From Dyadobacter tibetensis Y620-1 (lineage in GTDB: Bacteria; Bacteroidota; Bacteroidia; Cytophagales; Spirosomataceae): a stretch of DNA of 64,000 nucleotides. The position numbers and the translations under genes are program-made. Position 1 is the first letter of the stretch, and each line of letters begins with the position of its first letter. Where the stretch lies: assembly GCF_000566685.1 (NCBI RefSeq), contig NZ_AZQN01000001.1, positions 682,001 through 746,000 on the forward strand, in the 5' to 3' direction. The notes beneath the pieces are model-generated. The model worked only from the letters and a program-made list of their open reading frames with translations. It had not been told where the DNA came from and made no database searches. Shown piece after piece: positions 8,485-17,571 of the stretch.

Positions 8485-9480
8485 ATGTCTTTGATCAGCC
8501 CAGACCCAATAAAATCCCCAAACGAACAAGATCTTCTGGAGGCTTACCCACTTGCAATGGATATTGACAAAGGGCTCACTGCTCATGCCAAATATGTCTC
8601 GTCCAAATATTTTTACGATGATCAGGGAAGCCAGCTTTTTCAGCAAATCATGCAAATGCCTGAATATTATCCTACCGATTGCGAGTTTGAAATTCTTTCC
8701 CTTCAAAGCGAATCGATCATGGAAGCCTTATCTTTCGAGGGAGCATTTAATATTGTTGAACTTGGTGCTGGTGACGGTATTAAGAGTAGGCAACTATTGA
8801 AAACCCTGCTGGATAAAGGCGTAAGGTTCACTTATGTACCTATTGATATATCAGAACAAGCGATTGCAGATTTGAAAAAGAATATGCTCGATGCTCTGCC
8901 CGACCTGGATATCAAACCTTTAGTAGGCGACTACTTTGCCATGATGGATAGGATATCTGAAATGGGCCTGCCGAGTCTGATTATGTTTTTGGGAAGCAAT
9001 ATTGGAAATTATCCCGACCAAGCGGCTAACGAATTATTAAAGCATTTTCATAGTGCCATGAATCCTGGCGATCGTTTACTCATAGGCATGGACCTTCAGA
9101 AGAATCCTAGAATTATTCAGTTGGCCTACGACGATCCTCATGGCATTACCCGTTCATTTAATTTGAACCTTCTAAATCGGCTTAACCGAGAACTGGAGGC
9201 CAATTTCCACACCAGCCATTTCGACTTTTATTGCCATTACGATCCTGTTGCAGGCGAGGTCCGGAGTTACCTGGTGAGCTTGAAGGAGCAGGTTATTACA
9301 AGTAATCTATTATCCAAATCATATTATTTTAAAGCCAATGAGCTGATATGGACCGAGCTTTCCAAGAAATATACCCTTCCACAGATCGACCATATGGCAG
9401 ATATTAACGGATTCAAGGTCTCTCAGTATTTCCTTGACTGTAAGCATTATTTCGTTGATAGCTTATGGACCAGGCTTTAG
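8485..9480 (+). CDS. egtD: L-histidine N-alpha-methyltransferase EgtD
   Basis: SAM-dependent enzyme that trimethylates histidine to hercynine, the first step of ergothioneine synthesis. The 331-residue length is typical. Visible family features are the YDDQGSQLF and MPEYYPTDCE regions near the N-terminus, the SAM-binding loop VELGAGDG at about 91-98, and the FLGSNIGN and GMDLQKNP motifs. It lies 36 bp after egtB and is the last gene of the operon; a 13-bp perfect hairpin follows. Unlike EgtA-dependent actinobacterial clusters, the two core genes stand here with a transporter and a disulfide reductase. Confidence 0.95.
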   Translation: MSLISPDPIKSPNEQDLLEAYPLAMDIDKGLTAHAKYVSSKYFYDDQGSQLFQQIMQMPEYYPTDCEFEILSLQSESIMEALSFEGAFNIVELGAGDGIKSRQLLKTLLDKGVRFTYVPIDISEQAIADLKKNMLDALPDLDIKPLVGDYFAMMDRISEMGLPSLIMFLGSNIGNYPDQAANELLKHFHSAMNPGDRLLIGMDLQKNPRIIQLAYDDPHGITRSFNLNLLNRLNRELEANFHTSHFDFYCHYDPVAGEVRSYLVSLKEQVITSNLLSKSYYFKANELIWTELSKKYTLPQIDHMADINGFKVSQYFLDCKHYFVDSLWTRL

Positions 9481-9482
9481 AT

Positions 9483-9523
9483 CCTGGTCGATCGGCAGCT
9501 GCATTCACCTCCGATCGACCAGG
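9483..9523. terminator. Bidirectional hairpin between egtD and the ThuA lipoprotein gene
   Basis: Perfect 13-bp inverted repeat (CCTGGTCGATCGG and its complement) with a 15-nt loop. It fills the 50-bp gap between convergent genes. No long T run on the plus side, but A-rich sequence of the neighbouring gene end gives a T run when read on the minus strand only upstream. Position and strength support a shared terminator. Confidence 0.7.
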
Positions 9524-9530
9524 TTACAGA

Positions 9531-10631
9531 CTATTTCTTTTTTTCCTTTTTAACGATTTCTCCCGGCATAATTAGTGAATCCCAGCCTGCCAAATCAGCC
9601 GGTTTTACCTGTGCTTTATAGCCATTAAAGTTGAAGGTTGTTGGCTTATAAGGTCCTACCAAATCTACATTATTGGTCTCGCTTATTTCAGATTCCATGC
9701 CAATAGCCCATAACGAAGCATTTATCAACATGCGTCGGAATCCATCATTAAGCAAATCTTCTGATGCTCCATGAGTAGTGGTAAAAACCCTACCGCTCGC
9801 TCCATTATCTAGCTTGTAAGTTCTTGTCCATGCCACCGGCAAAAGCTCCTTGGTCTTATCAGCCGGAGCGTTCTGGGTCATTCCATTAAGCACTTCTCCT
9901 CTGGCAATCACTTCGCCCTTCGGCTCAGCTGTGTATCCTCCAGACTGAACCCACATTTCCTTCACACCCTTCAATATGGGATTTTTTTCCTGACCCTTTT
10001 CTATTACTAAGCGAGAGGATTGATGATGATTTTTTCCGTAGTGAGAAACCCAGGTTTCACCTAAAATATATTCTCCGAAGCCATCTTTCCATTCAGTTTT
10101 ATCTCCTTTATAATTCCAATTATAATGGGCAAAATCAGGATCCTGAATTTTGTCAAAAGCATGAGTTGACGTTCTCAAAGCCAGGATAGGTTTCCCGGCT
10201 TGAATGTAGGAATCAATATGCTGAAGCTCCCCGGAATCAAAATGAGAGAACCGAGTAAACAGTACCATAAGATCAGCCGAGTTCAAGACTTCCAGCCCCT
10301 TCAGATCCGAGCTTCCGGGAAGTATATATCCTTGTTCATCCAGACCGAAAATTACAGTACAGGTAAAACCATAGCGCTTGGACAGAATCTTCGCTAATTG
10401 AGGCAAGCTCTCTTCACTTCGGTATTCATGATCAGAAGCCACAAGAACTATATTTTTTCCTACTCCAGGACCTTCGGTACCTTTGTATATTACTTTATAT
10501 TTGTCGAAATCATCTGCGAGCGAAACGTTTTCTTTAATGGTATCCTGCCCTTCCGCATTTCTTCCTGAGCAAGCTGTGAACATGAGGCAGGATAGTAGGA
10601 CTGCTGAACCGTAACGATATATTGACTTCAT
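9531..10631 (-). CDS. ThuA-domain lipoprotein (trehalose-utilisation-like)
   Basis: Cell-envelope protein of the ThuA/GATase-like family, common in Cytophagales and often linked to sugar metabolism; catalytic activity is not established. The open frame extends further upstream, but an ATG at 10631 starts a classical lipoprotein signal MKSIYRYGSAVLLSCLMFTAC, with the lipobox cysteine about residue 21, so this start is chosen (366 residues). Family features include NIVLVASDHEYRSEESLPQLA, DLMVLFTRF, LRTSTHAF and the late TTHGASED motif. It is a single transcription unit convergent with egtD; nothing ties it to the ergothioneine operon. Confidence 0.87.
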   Translation of the reverse strand: MKSIYRYGSAVLLSCLMFTACSGRNAEGQDTIKENVSLADDFDKYKVIYKGTEGPGVGKNIVLVASDHEYRSEESLPQLAKILSKRYGFTCTVIFGLDEQGYILPGSSDLKGLEVLNSADLMVLFTRFSHFDSGELQHIDSYIQAGKPILALRTSTHAFDKIQDPDFAHYNWNYKGDKTEWKDGFGEYILGETWVSHYGKNHHQSSRLVIEKGQEKNPILKGVKEMWVQSGGYTAEPKGEVIARGEVLNGMTQNAPADKTKELLPVAWTRTYKLDNGASGRVFTTTHGASEDLLNDGFRRMLINASLWAIGMESEISETNNVDLVGPYKPTTFNFNGYKAQVKPADLAGWDSLIMPGEIVKKEKKK

Positions 10632-10809
10632 AAATATAATGGTATATGGGTGGTATAAAATAAGCGATGAGCTTTGATCCGAATGGCCCGGAGGGCGCAT
10701 CTCTATCCCTGAAAAGACGGGACGATTCTAAATATACTTTTTAGTAATCTCAGGAAAATTGTTAATATTAACGCATAAATAAATCCAAAAACCTCAATCA
10801 TTTTCCCTA

Positions 10810-11649
10810 ATGACTCTCAGAAGTACATTTTCCCTCACCCTTCTACTCATCTTTTTTAACATCCCTTTTGGAAAAACAGCTCAGATAGATACGATTACCA
10901 CTTATAGCAAGGCCATGAAAAAAGAAATTAAGGCCGTGGTAATTACTCCAGACAGTTATAACAAAAAGGGCCCAAAACTTCCTGTTGTTTACTTACTGCA
11001 TGGGTACAGTGATCGTTATGATGGATGGCTAAAAAAAGGGAAGGGATTTGAAATAGCAGCCGATACCCATCAAATTATTATTGTTTGTCCTGATGGAAAT
11101 GTCTCCAGTTGGTATTGGGATAGTCCCGTGGATCCTGAATGGCAATATGAAACATATGTAAGCCTGGAGTTACCGGCTCAAATCGATCAGCATTATAACA
11201 CCATTCCGAAACGAGAAGGGAGGGCCATTACCGGTCTGAGTATGGGCGGGCATGGCGCCTTATTTCTGGCAATTCGTCATCAGGATGTCTTCGGTGCGGC
11301 AGGCAGCATGAGCGGAGGTGTCGACATCAGACCCTTCCCTAAAAATTGGGAAATGTCCAAAAAACTTGGCACCTATGCAGAAAACCCAAGCCGCTGGGAA
11401 CAACATACCGTAATGAATCAATTGCACCTATTGGTTCCTAATGGCCTTGCACTGATTATAGACTGCGGTGTTGATGATTTTTTCTTTGCAGTGAACGAAA
11501 AACTACATCAGGAACTCCGCTATCGAAATATACCCCACGACTATATAAGTCGTCCTGGATCCCATACCTGGCCCTATTGGAAAAATGCCCTGCAGTATCA
11601 AATGCTTTTTATGCGTAACTATTTTGACCAACACTCCCAGAGCCAATAG
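10810..11649 (+). CDS. Secreted esterase of the esterase D/EstA alpha/beta-hydrolase family
   Basis: Alpha/beta hydrolase with an N-terminal signal peptide (residues 1 to about 23, ending near FGKTA). The core has VVYLLHGYSDRYDGW, the nucleophile elbow GLSMGG, an acidic residue in DCGVDDFF and the catalytic His in PGSHTWPYW, giving a complete Ser-Asp-His triad. The family hydrolyses short-chain acyl or carbohydrate esters; the substrate is unknown. It is 32 bp upstream of the DUF1569 gene on the same strand, so the two may be co-transcribed. Confidence 0.88.
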   Translation: MTLRSTFSLTLLLIFFNIPFGKTAQIDTITTYSKAMKKEIKAVVITPDSYNKKGPKLPVVYLLHGYSDRYDGWLKKGKGFEIAADTHQIIIVCPDGNVSSWYWDSPVDPEWQYETYVSLELPAQIDQHYNTIPKREGRAITGLSMGGHGALFLAIRHQDVFGAAGSMSGGVDIRPFPKNWEMSKKLGTYAENPSRWEQHTVMNQLHLLVPNGLALIIDCGVDDFFFAVNEKLHQELRYRNIPHDYISRPGSHTWPYWKNALQYQMLFMRNYFDQHSQSQ

Positions 11650-11681
11650 TATATCCTAACAACATTTAAAACAACAAAAGC

Positions 11682-12140
11682 ATGTCCCTACCTAATATTT
11701 TTAGCGAAGCGGTAGCAGAAGCCGTCATTGCCCGAATAGAAGAGCTAACTCCCTCCTCTCAGCCTCAATGGGGAAAAATGAACGTGGCTCAAATGCTGGC
11801 ACATTGCTGTGTGAGTTATGAATATGTTTACGATAATAAACATAAAAAGCCCAATGTAGTCATGAGGTTTTTTCTAAAGACTTTTGTAAAGGATGCAGTG
11901 GTAAACGAAAAACCTTATCCTCGCAACAGCCGTACAGCGCCTGACTTTATAATTTCTGACAGCCGCGATTTTGAAAAGGAAAAAACGAGACTCATTGGCT
12001 ATATCAGGCGCACACAACAACTAGGGGAAAAACATTTCGACCAAAAAGAATCTCACTCCTTTGGTACACTTTCTGAGATGGAATGGAATAATATGTTTTA
12101 CAAACACCTTAACCACCATCTCATTCAATTTGGGGTCTAA
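11682..12140 (+). CDS. DUF1569 (DinB-superfamily) protein
   Basis: A 152-residue protein of the DUF1569 family, distant relatives of the DinB/YfiT four-helix metal-binding fold. Recognisable by WGKMNVAQMLAHCC near the N-terminus and the terminal NHHLIQFGV stretch; the histidines in AHC and KHLNHH are candidate metal ligands. Function unknown. Start at ATG 11682 with an A-rich leader typical for Bacteroidota. Confidence 0.8.
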   Translation: MSLPNIFSEAVAEAVIARIEELTPSSQPQWGKMNVAQMLAHCCVSYEYVYDNKHKKPNVVMRFFLKTFVKDAVVNEKPYPRNSRTAPDFIISDSRDFEKEKTRLIGYIRRTQQLGEKHFDQKESHSFGTLSEMEWNNMFYKHLNHHLIQFGV

Positions 12141-12148
12141 ATGACAAC

Positions 12149-12186
12149 ACGAAGTCCTGGTGCCTGGTACAGGCACAGGACTTCGT
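12149..12186. terminator. Hairpin between convergent DUF1569 and sulfurtransferase genes
   Basis: Near-perfect stem: ACGAAGTCCTGGTGCCTG pairs with CAGGCACAGGACTTCGT around a 2-3 nt loop, with one bulged base. It sits in the 49-bp convergent gap, so it probably stops transcription from both sides. Confidence 0.75.
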
Positions 12187-12189
12187 CCT

Positions 12190-13029
12190 TTACCCGACTG
12201 TAGCGATGGGCCGATCATTTCGTGACCATTCGCTCCAGGACCCTACATACAGCTTAGCACCGGTGATCCCGGCTTCTTCTAAGGCGGCGAGCGTATGACA
12301 AGCAGTCACCCCCGAACCACAATGTATAATGATCCTGTCCGGTTCTTTATTGACCAAATATTCCTTATACAATTCTGCCAATTCGACACCCATTTTAAAA
12401 TGTCCTTGTTGATCTAAATTCTCAGTAAAGGGTATATTAATGGCTCCCGGAATATGGCCGGCCACCAGATCTATAGGCTCACTTTCACCATTATATCGGT
12501 AGTTTTCTCTTACATCAATAACCAAACCTTGAGGATCTGAAGCTGTAACTGAAACTTCATCCATTTTGGCCATTGGCATTTGCCAGTCGGAACAAGGATA
12601 GGGCGTATAATCCGTTATTAAAGGTACCGGTTCAGTAGTAATAGGTAGACCTGCCGCAATGATGGCGGATAACCCTCCACTGATGAGAGAAACGTCTTGG
12701 TGACCAATTGACTTAACCATCCACCACAGGCGGGCCGAAGCCATGGCTCCATTTTTATCATCGTACACCAATAACTTGCTTGTGGGCGTCACACCCCATT
12801 TTCCCAATAATTCGGCAAATTTATCAATAGCAGGTAGAGGATGTCGTCCCCCAGTTACTGCGTTCTGCGGAACCTCAGAAAGGTCGGTATCCAGGTCAGC
12901 AAAGAAGGCGTTTTCCAGATGCCCTTTCAAATATCGTTGATAGGAATCTGCTCCCCCTCTGGCGTCGATAATTACGGTATCTCCACTGGCCATAAAGGCT
13001 GGGACGTTCTCTGCGGAAAGTATAGTCAT
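12190..13029 (-). CDS. Thiosulfate/3-mercaptopyruvate sulfurtransferase (two rhodanese domains)
   Basis: Two tandem rhodanese domains in 279 residues. The first is inactive, as usual; the second carries the active loop CGSGVTA preceded by RIIIHCG. That loop sequence is the one typical of 3-mercaptopyruvate sulfurtransferases (SseA type) rather than thiosulfate rhodaneses (CRKGVTA). It moves sulfane sulfur to thiol acceptors in the cytoplasm. Single gene, no signal peptide. A role in supplying sulfur near the ergothioneine operon is possible but not supported by the layout. Confidence 0.87.
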   Translation of the reverse strand: MTILSAENVPAFMASGDTVIIDARGGADSYQRYLKGHLENAFFADLDTDLSEVPQNAVTGGRHPLPAIDKFAELLGKWGVTPTSKLLVYDDKNGAMASARLWWMVKSIGHQDVSLISGGLSAIIAAGLPITTEPVPLITDYTPYPCSDWQMPMAKMDEVSVTASDPQGLVIDVRENYRYNGESEPIDLVAGHIPGAINIPFTENLDQQGHFKMGVELAELYKEYLVNKEPDRIIIHCGSGVTACHTLAALEEAGITGAKLYVGSWSEWSRNDRPIATVG

Positions 13030-13705
13030 ATGTTTAATATATAAGTCAATTAGTTATTCAAATCAATTAGAAATTCCAAACATGCAGTGAGGCTACCTTA
13101 AATAAGATTAATTCATCAATACTATTAATTTTCTGTTCCACTCTTCAGATTAATATCTTGTCAAACGCGCCATAAAGGCTTGGGGCCAATACAATCAAAA
13201 CACCTCAGCAGCCCGGGCACTAATGGTGAAAGTGTGGCCTGCGACCGGAAGAAGGCACCAGAGAAAATAAATTCTGCAACTATGCCCTTCATACTTCTTG
13301 GCAAGCTACTCAAATTATTAAAACTACGTCTGAACATCCAAAAATAAAGAAATTGCTAAACTACCTCAAATTGCTCTGTAGGTTATAGTCCAAAACCCGT
13401 TTACAATTTATGAAGGTACCAAAGTCCTAGGAAAAAAGGCCTAGGAATAGATTTAAAATAATCGCCCAATTTAAAATGAATGGAAAAATGGCATGCTTTT
13501 TAGTACTCATCTTTCATATTCCAACGATCGTATCCTGAATAATAGGCGTCCACACCCTTTAATTAAAAGGCCATATTTGTTGAATCAATCATTTATGAAT
13601 AGATTTAAGGAGAATCCTGATTTTATTCAGTTCGAATTAATTACACTGCCATACAGGATCTGTCCAGTCAGTACGTAATCATTCATCAGAAGCGTTTTTC
13701 TCTTT
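13030..13705. other. 676-bp intergenic region, no gene recognised
   Basis: Only short open frames without family resemblance (one of 61 residues at 13493-13678). Patches around 13190-13390 are locally coding-like but interrupted by stops in all frames, so a decayed gene is possible. No terminator, RNA gene or repeat was recognised. Confidence 0.5.
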
Positions 13706-14212
13706 ATGAAGCTTAGAGCATCCATTCTCCATCTATTCGAGCAATTAACCCAGATGATTGACCAATTAGATTCTTCTACATATAGCCAACCTATCCCCGC
13801 ATTGTCCAACGCTAGTATAGGACAACATATCCGCCATATAATTGAAGTCTTCAAAGAGCTTGAAAATGGTTATGTATTGGGGGAAGTGGATTATGAACTT
13901 CGTAAGAGGGATTTTGATTTAGAAAATAATCCCGAAATGGCAGTGAGTTGTCTCAGAAAAATTGGAGTTGAGGTAGAAAAAGACGACAAGTCCCTGCTTC
14001 TGGTTTCAGATTATAACGAAATGTTATCAGAAAAAACTTTATTACCGACCACCTACTATCGGGAGCTCATTTATAATATAGAACATACTGTACATCATAT
14101 GGCTCTCATAAGAATAGGATGGAATCAGATCTGGGATCGTCCCTTACCGAGTGACTTTGGTGTTGCAGTTTCGACTCGTAGATACCGCGAAAGGGTTAAT
14201 GTAAAATTTTAA
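13706..14212 (+). CDS. DinB-family protein
   Basis: A 168-residue four-helix DinB/YfiT-like protein. The metal-ligand histidines are visible in ASIGQHIRHIIE and in EHTVHHMALIR, the spacing expected of the family. Many members are thiol-dependent S-transferases or have no known role. Stands alone on the plus strand with 140 bp to the next gene. The start ATG at 13706 leads directly into the first amphipathic helix. Confidence 0.82.
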   Translation: MKLRASILHLFEQLTQMIDQLDSSTYSQPIPALSNASIGQHIRHIIEVFKELENGYVLGEVDYELRKRDFDLENNPEMAVSCLRKIGVEVEKDDKSLLLVSDYNEMLSEKTLLPTTYYRELIYNIEHTVHHMALIRIGWNQIWDRPLPSDFGVAVSTRRYRERVNVKF

Positions 14213-14356
14213 AATGATAATCGCTTTACCAATCCTACTCCGCCAGAATTAATTGCATTGGACGCAAAAGTAAGGGGGTAGCCTTGAAATACTATTTTTA
14301 CGGACATTATCAGTCATTTATTAGGCTTTCCTTATCATAAAAATGATGACTCCACC

Positions 14357-15094
14357 ATGAAAAAAATTGTTCAACTTACTATTTTCATTCTTTGGGGGAA
14401 TATAGTAGTATTTGCCCAGACGGCATCGGATGCCGGTTCCGGTCAGCATCTGGACTTTGCTACCACCATGGGCCACCATCAGGGAAGTACGGCTTTGGCC
14501 TATGTTCATTCCTATAAATTTGGTAAAAATAAGCGATTTGATGCTGGGTTGGGACTTCGTCTAACCAATTCTTATGGCAATAATAATCGATATATTACTG
14601 CTGGGCCAGCCAGACTTACACGGAGCTTCACCGCACCTTTTCTAATATTTTTTGCGGGGCAGGAAACGCAGAATTGGGATACCCTCACAGTGAGACGCCC
14701 CCTGGTCAATGCCCTGAATATAACAGCCAATCTCAGCTATGCATTTACTGCACGAATCAGCGCAGGATTTAATATAGACCTGATTGGTTATAGTTTTGGG
14801 CGAAAATCTCCGGGAACATTACAATCGCAAGGCATCCTTAAGATGGACCCTGCGGTTCGTCCTAGCAATTTTAACCTATTGTTAACTGGGGATCACGATA
14901 AAGGCACCCTCAATTCAGAATTCTTTTTAAAATATCAGTTCAATAGTAATTGGGGACTAAGGGCAATTTACCAATTCCTATTTACAGAGTACAAGACTAA
15001 TTCTGTTGAGCAGATAGCTTCAGATGGTACAAGGATTGAAAAATTCAGGAATAAAGCCAATAACTTTGGATTAGGAATTTCCTACCATTTTTGA
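14357..15094 (+). CDS. Putative outer-membrane beta-barrel protein
   Basis: 245 residues with a signal peptide (MKKIVQLTIFILWGNIVVFAQ). The mature part alternates polar and hydrophobic residues with many aromatic girdles (for example LAYVHSYKFGK, LGLRLTNSYG, FGLGISYHF), ending in phenylalanine as outer-membrane barrels usually do. No specific family recognised. The call is from composition and pattern only. Confidence 0.65.
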   Translation: MKKIVQLTIFILWGNIVVFAQTASDAGSGQHLDFATTMGHHQGSTALAYVHSYKFGKNKRFDAGLGLRLTNSYGNNNRYITAGPARLTRSFTAPFLIFFAGQETQNWDTLTVRRPLVNALNITANLSYAFTARISAGFNIDLIGYSFGRKSPGTLQSQGILKMDPAVRPSNFNLLLTGDHDKGTLNSEFFLKYQFNSNWGLRAIYQFLFTEYKTNSVEQIASDGTRIEKFRNKANNFGLGISYHF

Positions 15095-15191
15095 TGGTAG
15101 AAACCTAATCGCAAAAAAATTACAATTATATTGACTCAGGATTCGTCCCGATGATACCCTATTTTTGATAAGCGCTTACCGCTAGTAAACC

Positions 15192-15737
15192 ATGTTACGA
15201 TCCCTACTGTTCATCCTTTTTATCCTTACCTTGGCGCTGCGCTCAACTAGGCTTCCAGGTCAGTCGCTTCGACCCATCGCTTCACAGTCCAGTATTTCCT
15301 TTCAAATTAAAAATTTAGGTATTAGAACGACTGGTCATTTTTCGGAGATAGAAGGGAAAATACTATTTAATCCAAGCAACCTGTCCTCTTCAAGTTTCGT
15401 TATTCAGATCCCAACCTCGTCCATCAATACGGATAATCATTTGCGTGATGGACATTTAAAACAAGACGAGTATTTTAATGTTAATAAATATCCATTGATG
15501 AAGTTTACTAGCTCCAAGGTGAGTCACAGCGGACCTGGACGGTATATACTGGAAGGGAAACTAACGATTAAGGATGTCACCAAGGCCATTTCCTTTCCTT
15601 TCGAAGCGACAGCAGAAGCGGGAGGTTATACCTTTTTTGGGGAGTTTCCTATCAATAGGCGGGACTACCATGTAGGAGGACGAAGCCTGACGCTGTCCAA
15701 TGATTTATGGGTAAAAATAAAGGTCTTCGCAAAATAA
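15192..15737 (+). CDS. YceI-family periplasmic lipid-binding-like protein
   Basis: 181 residues with an N-terminal hydrophobic signal. The YceI lipocalin-like fold shows in ISFQIKNLG, the HLRDGHLKQDEYFNVNKYP motif and the KDVTKAISFPF strand. Family members bind polyisoprenoid lipids in the periplasm; a direct function here is not known. The next gene's true start (15776) lies 38 bp downstream, so the pair may be co-transcribed. Confidence 0.87.
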   Translation: MLRSLLFILFILTLALRSTRLPGQSLRPIASQSSISFQIKNLGIRTTGHFSEIEGKILFNPSNLSSSSFVIQIPTSSINTDNHLRDGHLKQDEYFNVNKYPLMKFTSSKVSHSGPGRYILEGKLTIKDVTKAISFPFEATAEAGGYTFFGEFPINRRDYHVGGRSLTLSNDLWVKIKVFAK

Positions 15738-15775
15738 TCTTCACGAACCAAACCTTAACATTCTCAATACTTAAC

Positions 15776-16513
15776 ATGTGTACAGTTACATACTTACCCC
15801 GGCCTAATGGCTATATATTAACCTCTAACCGGGATGAGCATCTCACCCGCCCACTGGCCAGCCCCCCTCAGATTCACCGTCTAAATCAGTACCAGTGCAT
15901 CTACCCTACCGACGCCAAAGCGGGAGGAACATGGATTATTTCGCTGGAAACTGGTATATCGGCGGTACTACTCAATGGAGCTTTTCAGGCCCACACTCCT
16001 GCCCCCTCCTATGCCAGGAGCCGGGGACGCATTTTACTGGATATTCTTGGACACCCAAAACCTGTCAAGGAATTTGAAGCGTGTAATCTTGAATTAATCG
16101 AACCTTTCACCTTGATTATTCATGAGGGCCATAACCTTTTTGAATGCCGTTGGGATGGTGAACAGCATCATACCATGCTCCTCAACAGACATAAGCCCTA
16201 TATTTGGTCATCTGTCACATTATATAACTCCGATTCTATAAAAAAACGCCAACAATGGTTCGAACTCTGGACCGAAAAACAGACGGTTTTTTTGCAGAAC
16301 GAAATCCTGACTTTTCATCGACAGACGGGGGAAGGTGATTCTTCGCAGGCATTGGTGATGAGCAGAAATAATAACCTATCGACCGTAAGCATAACCTCAG
16401 TAGAGGTCAATCAACGGCTATCCAGCATGCACTATCTGGATTTAAAATCAAATGAGGATTACCAGATACAACTCCCCATATTCCTTTCAGAAAGTAATAA
16501 GGTGATCATATGA
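15776..16513 (+). CDS. NRDE/TANGO2-family protein
   Basis: Begins MCTVTYLP at an internal ATG. The family has a conserved Cys at position 2 and the eponymous NRDE motif, here in LTSNRDEH at about 20-27, so this start is chosen over a longer frame that would overlap the YceI gene. The fold is thought to be of the N-terminal-nucleophile hydrolase type. It overlaps the ATP-grasp gene by 4 bp (ATGA), implying translational coupling. An amide or peptide bond hydrolase role is inference. Confidence 0.82.
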   Translation: MCTVTYLPRPNGYILTSNRDEHLTRPLASPPQIHRLNQYQCIYPTDAKAGGTWIISLETGISAVLLNGAFQAHTPAPSYARSRGRILLDILGHPKPVKEFEACNLELIEPFTLIIHEGHNLFECRWDGEQHHTMLLNRHKPYIWSSVTLYNSDSIKKRQQWFELWTEKQTVFLQNEILTFHRQTGEGDSSQALVMSRNNNLSTVSITSVEVNQRLSSMHYLDLKSNEDYQIQLPIFLSESNKVII

Positions 16514-17571
16514 GCGAGAAATGGCTGATTCTAAAACGCTTCTATATTAAACTAACTCACTGGGAATACTGGCCCTTTCATATGGTCTATGCCCCCATGG
16601 TATTCTACTATTTGTACCTTTCCCTTAGGGCTAAATCACTCTGCTTTTTCAATGCTGCCAATCCTCTCATAAGGAATGGGGGCTTCCTTCAGGAGAGTAA
16701 AAAAGAAATCTACGATCTGCTTCCGGCTAGCCTTTACCCGAAGACCTTACTTTTTCACCCCGATTGCAAAATTGAAAATCTTTTGGAAAGGGTAAGAAAA
16801 GAGGGACTCTCATTTCCATTTATCGCCAAGCCAGACACTGGGCAGAGAGGGTTGATGGTAAAACTCATCAAGGACCGTTCCGACCTGAAAAAATACCTTT
16901 CTAATATAACGGTTCCTTTTTTAATTCAGAAATTTGTAGACCTCCCCGAAGAGGTGGGGATTTTTTACTGCCGAATTCCCGGTCAATCATCGGGAAAAAT
17001 AACTGGAGTAGTGGGAAAGGAGTTCCTTAAGGTGATAGGAGACGGGCATCGAACGGTAGAGCAATTGCTTATTCGGGAACCCCGATTTCTTCTCCAACTC
17101 GCCCCGCTTAGAATTTCAGAATCGAAGGCACTGAAGGTAGTCTTATCTGCCGGAGAAGAAAAAATTCTGGTCCCCTTTGGAAATCATAGTCGAGGGGCCA
17201 AATTTATTGATTTAACCCATCTCGCTGATTCCATATTCCGGAACCATTTTGAGGCGATATGCCAATCCATACCAGAGTTTTATTTTGGACGTCTAGATAT
17301 AAAATATCTCAATTGGGAAGACCTGAAAGTGGGGAAAAACTTTTCTATTATTGAGCTTAACGGGGCAGGATCGGAACCTACCCATATGTACGATCCCAAG
17401 TATTCTGTCTTCCATGCCTGGAAACAAATCATTTATCACCTCAATCTGCTCTACAAGATCAGGATGCAAAATAGTCAGGAGAAGGGGATACCATTTATGG
17501 CAGCTAAGGACGGACTGCAAATGCTTAAAGAAAATTGGCGGCATAAGGCTCATATTTCTAAGAAGTTCTAA
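16510..17571 (+). CDS. ATP-grasp ligase-like protein
   Basis: 353 residues. A hydrophobic segment near 25-40 suggests membrane association. The ATP-grasp fold is visible: IAKPD (nucleotide lysine) followed by the flexible loop GQRGLMV, LIQKFVD, then FGRLDIKY and the metal ligands in IIELNGAGSEPTH. Enzymes of this type form amide or peptide bonds via acyl-phosphates (D-Ala-D-Ala ligase-like). The substrates are unknown. Start codon overlaps the stop of the NRDE gene, so the two products are probably made together. Confidence 0.78.
   Translation: MSEKWLILKRFYIKLTHWEYWPFHMVYAPMVFYYLYLSLRAKSLCFFNAANPLIRNGGFLQESKKEIYDLLPASLYPKTLLFHPDCKIENLLERVRKEGLSFPFIAKPDTGQRGLMVKLIKDRSDLKKYLSNITVPFLIQKFVDLPEEVGIFYCRIPGQSSGKITGVVGKEFLKVIGDGHRTVEQLLIREPRFLLQLAPLRISESKALKVVLSAGEEKILVPFGNHSRGAKFIDLTHLADSIFRNHFEAICQSIPEFYFGRLDIKYLNWEDLKVGKNFSIIELNGAGSEPTHMYDPKYSVFHAWKQIIYHLNLLYKIRMQNSQEKGIPFMAAKDGLQMLKENWRHKAHISKKF

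Noticed and set aside
13493..13678. 61-residue ORF in the 676-bp gap
   Set aside because: No family resemblance and no good start context; atypical composition.
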